Of a stretch of 5,240 bases of DNA, positions 4,836-5,240 are shown piece after piece. Numbering within the stretch: position 1 is the stretch's first letter; the number at the start of each line of letters is the position of its first letter. This DNA comes from Legionellaceae bacterium (lineage in GTDB: Bacteria > Pseudomonadota > Gammaproteobacteria > Legionellales > Legionellaceae), in the NCBI GenBank assembly GCA_947473535.1, contig CANJFK010000116.1, forward strand, positions 1 to 5,240, in the 5' to 3' direction. The notes below the pieces were generated by a model. The model did no database searches. It was given only the letters and a program-made list of their open reading frames with translations, and was not told the DNA's origin. The position numbers and the translations under genes are program-made.

Positions 4836-5240
4836 ATGCAGCATGACACGATTGTTTTTCAACTGGCGACGCATTATTTATCGAAAATAGCACTTCGCTT
4901 AGAACGGCTATTCTTGGCCATGGTACAAGCCTGTGAAGAAACACATCCTCTCATTCATCACTATGCATTGAAGAATGTCATTGAAATTATTAAATTAATT
5001 GAAAAACCAGAGCTTAAAAGTCGTTTTGTAAAAGAACTTATGCGTATTGAACATGCTCTCAATAAATCGCAAATCGGTATATCCAATTCACTTTATGCCA
5101 ATCTTTTTGTACAAGTTCAAGTTTTGAGTCATATTGCCGGCCGATTTGGTGACGCAATACATCATGATGCTTTTTTGCAATCCATCCGCTTAGCTCAATC
5201 AGCACATAGCAGCGACTGCGAGCTACATGCACCACAATTA
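4836..5240 (+). CDS. zapD: ZapD-like cell division protein, N-terminal part (runs off the window)
   Basis: 135 codons are visible with no stop before the edge; family members are about 250 aa. ZapD (formerly YacF/DUF1342) is a cytoplasmic protein that bundles FtsZ filaments at the division ring. Compared from memory with E. coli ZapD, residues 6–27 (IVFQ…LRLERLF) align without gaps to its start, IEKPELKSRFVKEL (55–68) fits the conserved 'ERGEVRTELLKEL' region, and 108–135 (…HDAFLQSIR…S…C…P-Q-L) fits 'LRED…VRQRLSIPGGCCSFDLPTL' without gaps. The usual SIPGG motif reads SAHSS and the N-terminal PLNE is missing, so this is a diverged member. The start is ATG 4836; no other in-frame ATG precedes it, but the Shine-Dalgarno (GGG, 13 nt away) is poor. 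The usual neighbour coaE is not upstream; it could lie outside the window. Confidence 0.7.
   Translation, partial: MQHDTIVFQLATHYLSKIALRLERLFLAMVQACEETHPLIHHYALKNVIEIIKLIEKPELKSRFVKELMRIEHALNKSQIGISNSLYANLFVQVQVLSHIAGRFGDAIHHDAFLQSIRLAQSAHSSDCELHAPQL

Overview
The window looks like chromosomal DNA from a moderately AT-rich gammaproteobacterium. The set of families supports this: a dnaB–alr pair, a 17-kDa-antigen-type glycine-zipper lipoprotein, GalU, EtfB, a DUF2147 periplasmic protein and a ZapD-like protein, the last being a family I know from gamma- and betaproteobacteria. Legionellales or a relative is possible, but I cannot fix the genus from sequence alone. No phage, secretion, CRISPR or toxin–antitoxin genes are visible; most of the content is housekeeping.

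Layout: from position 4579 down to 1 every gene is on the minus strand. In transcription order they are a DUF2147 secreted protein (4579–4151), dnaB (4079–2691), alr (2652–1579), a 17-kDa-antigen-like outer-membrane lipoprotein (1523–1074), galU (1070–189) and the first 63 codons of etfB (189–1, running off the window). A small intrinsic terminator overlaps the stop codon of the DUF2147 gene and separates it from dnaB. From dnaB onward the gaps are 38, 55, 3 and –1 nt with no terminator visible, so dnaB-alr-lipoprotein-galU-etfB could be one transcription unit or two. At the right edge a divergent plus-strand gene begins at 4836 and runs off the end; its 135 visible residues look like a diverged ZapD, an FtsZ-ring-associated protein.

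The most interesting non-coding structure is a 91-bp nested palindrome at 4600–4690, just upstream of the DUF2147 gene. It has near-perfect 17-bp terminal inverted repeats (16 of 17 match), an internal perfect 12-bp GC-rich hairpin of the common 'CCCGCGAAGGCGGG' type, and a 9-bp direct repeat TCATTATTT on each side that reads as a target-site duplication. It therefore looks like a small non-autonomous (MITE-like) insertion that landed at the edge of the Shine-Dalgarno sequence of this gene. It extends the open frame upstream artificially, so the true start is the internal ATG at 4579. On the plus strand its core hairpin is followed directly by TTTTT and would also work as an intrinsic terminator.

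Functionally the genes are a mixture: replication (DnaB), cell division (ZapD), envelope building (Alr for D-alanine, GalU for UDP-glucose, the lipoprotein), electron transfer (EtfB) and an uncharacterised periplasmic protein. They do not form one pathway. No stretch over 300 bases lacks a gene; the longest gap (4580–4835) holds the insertion element and an AT-rich divergent promoter region.
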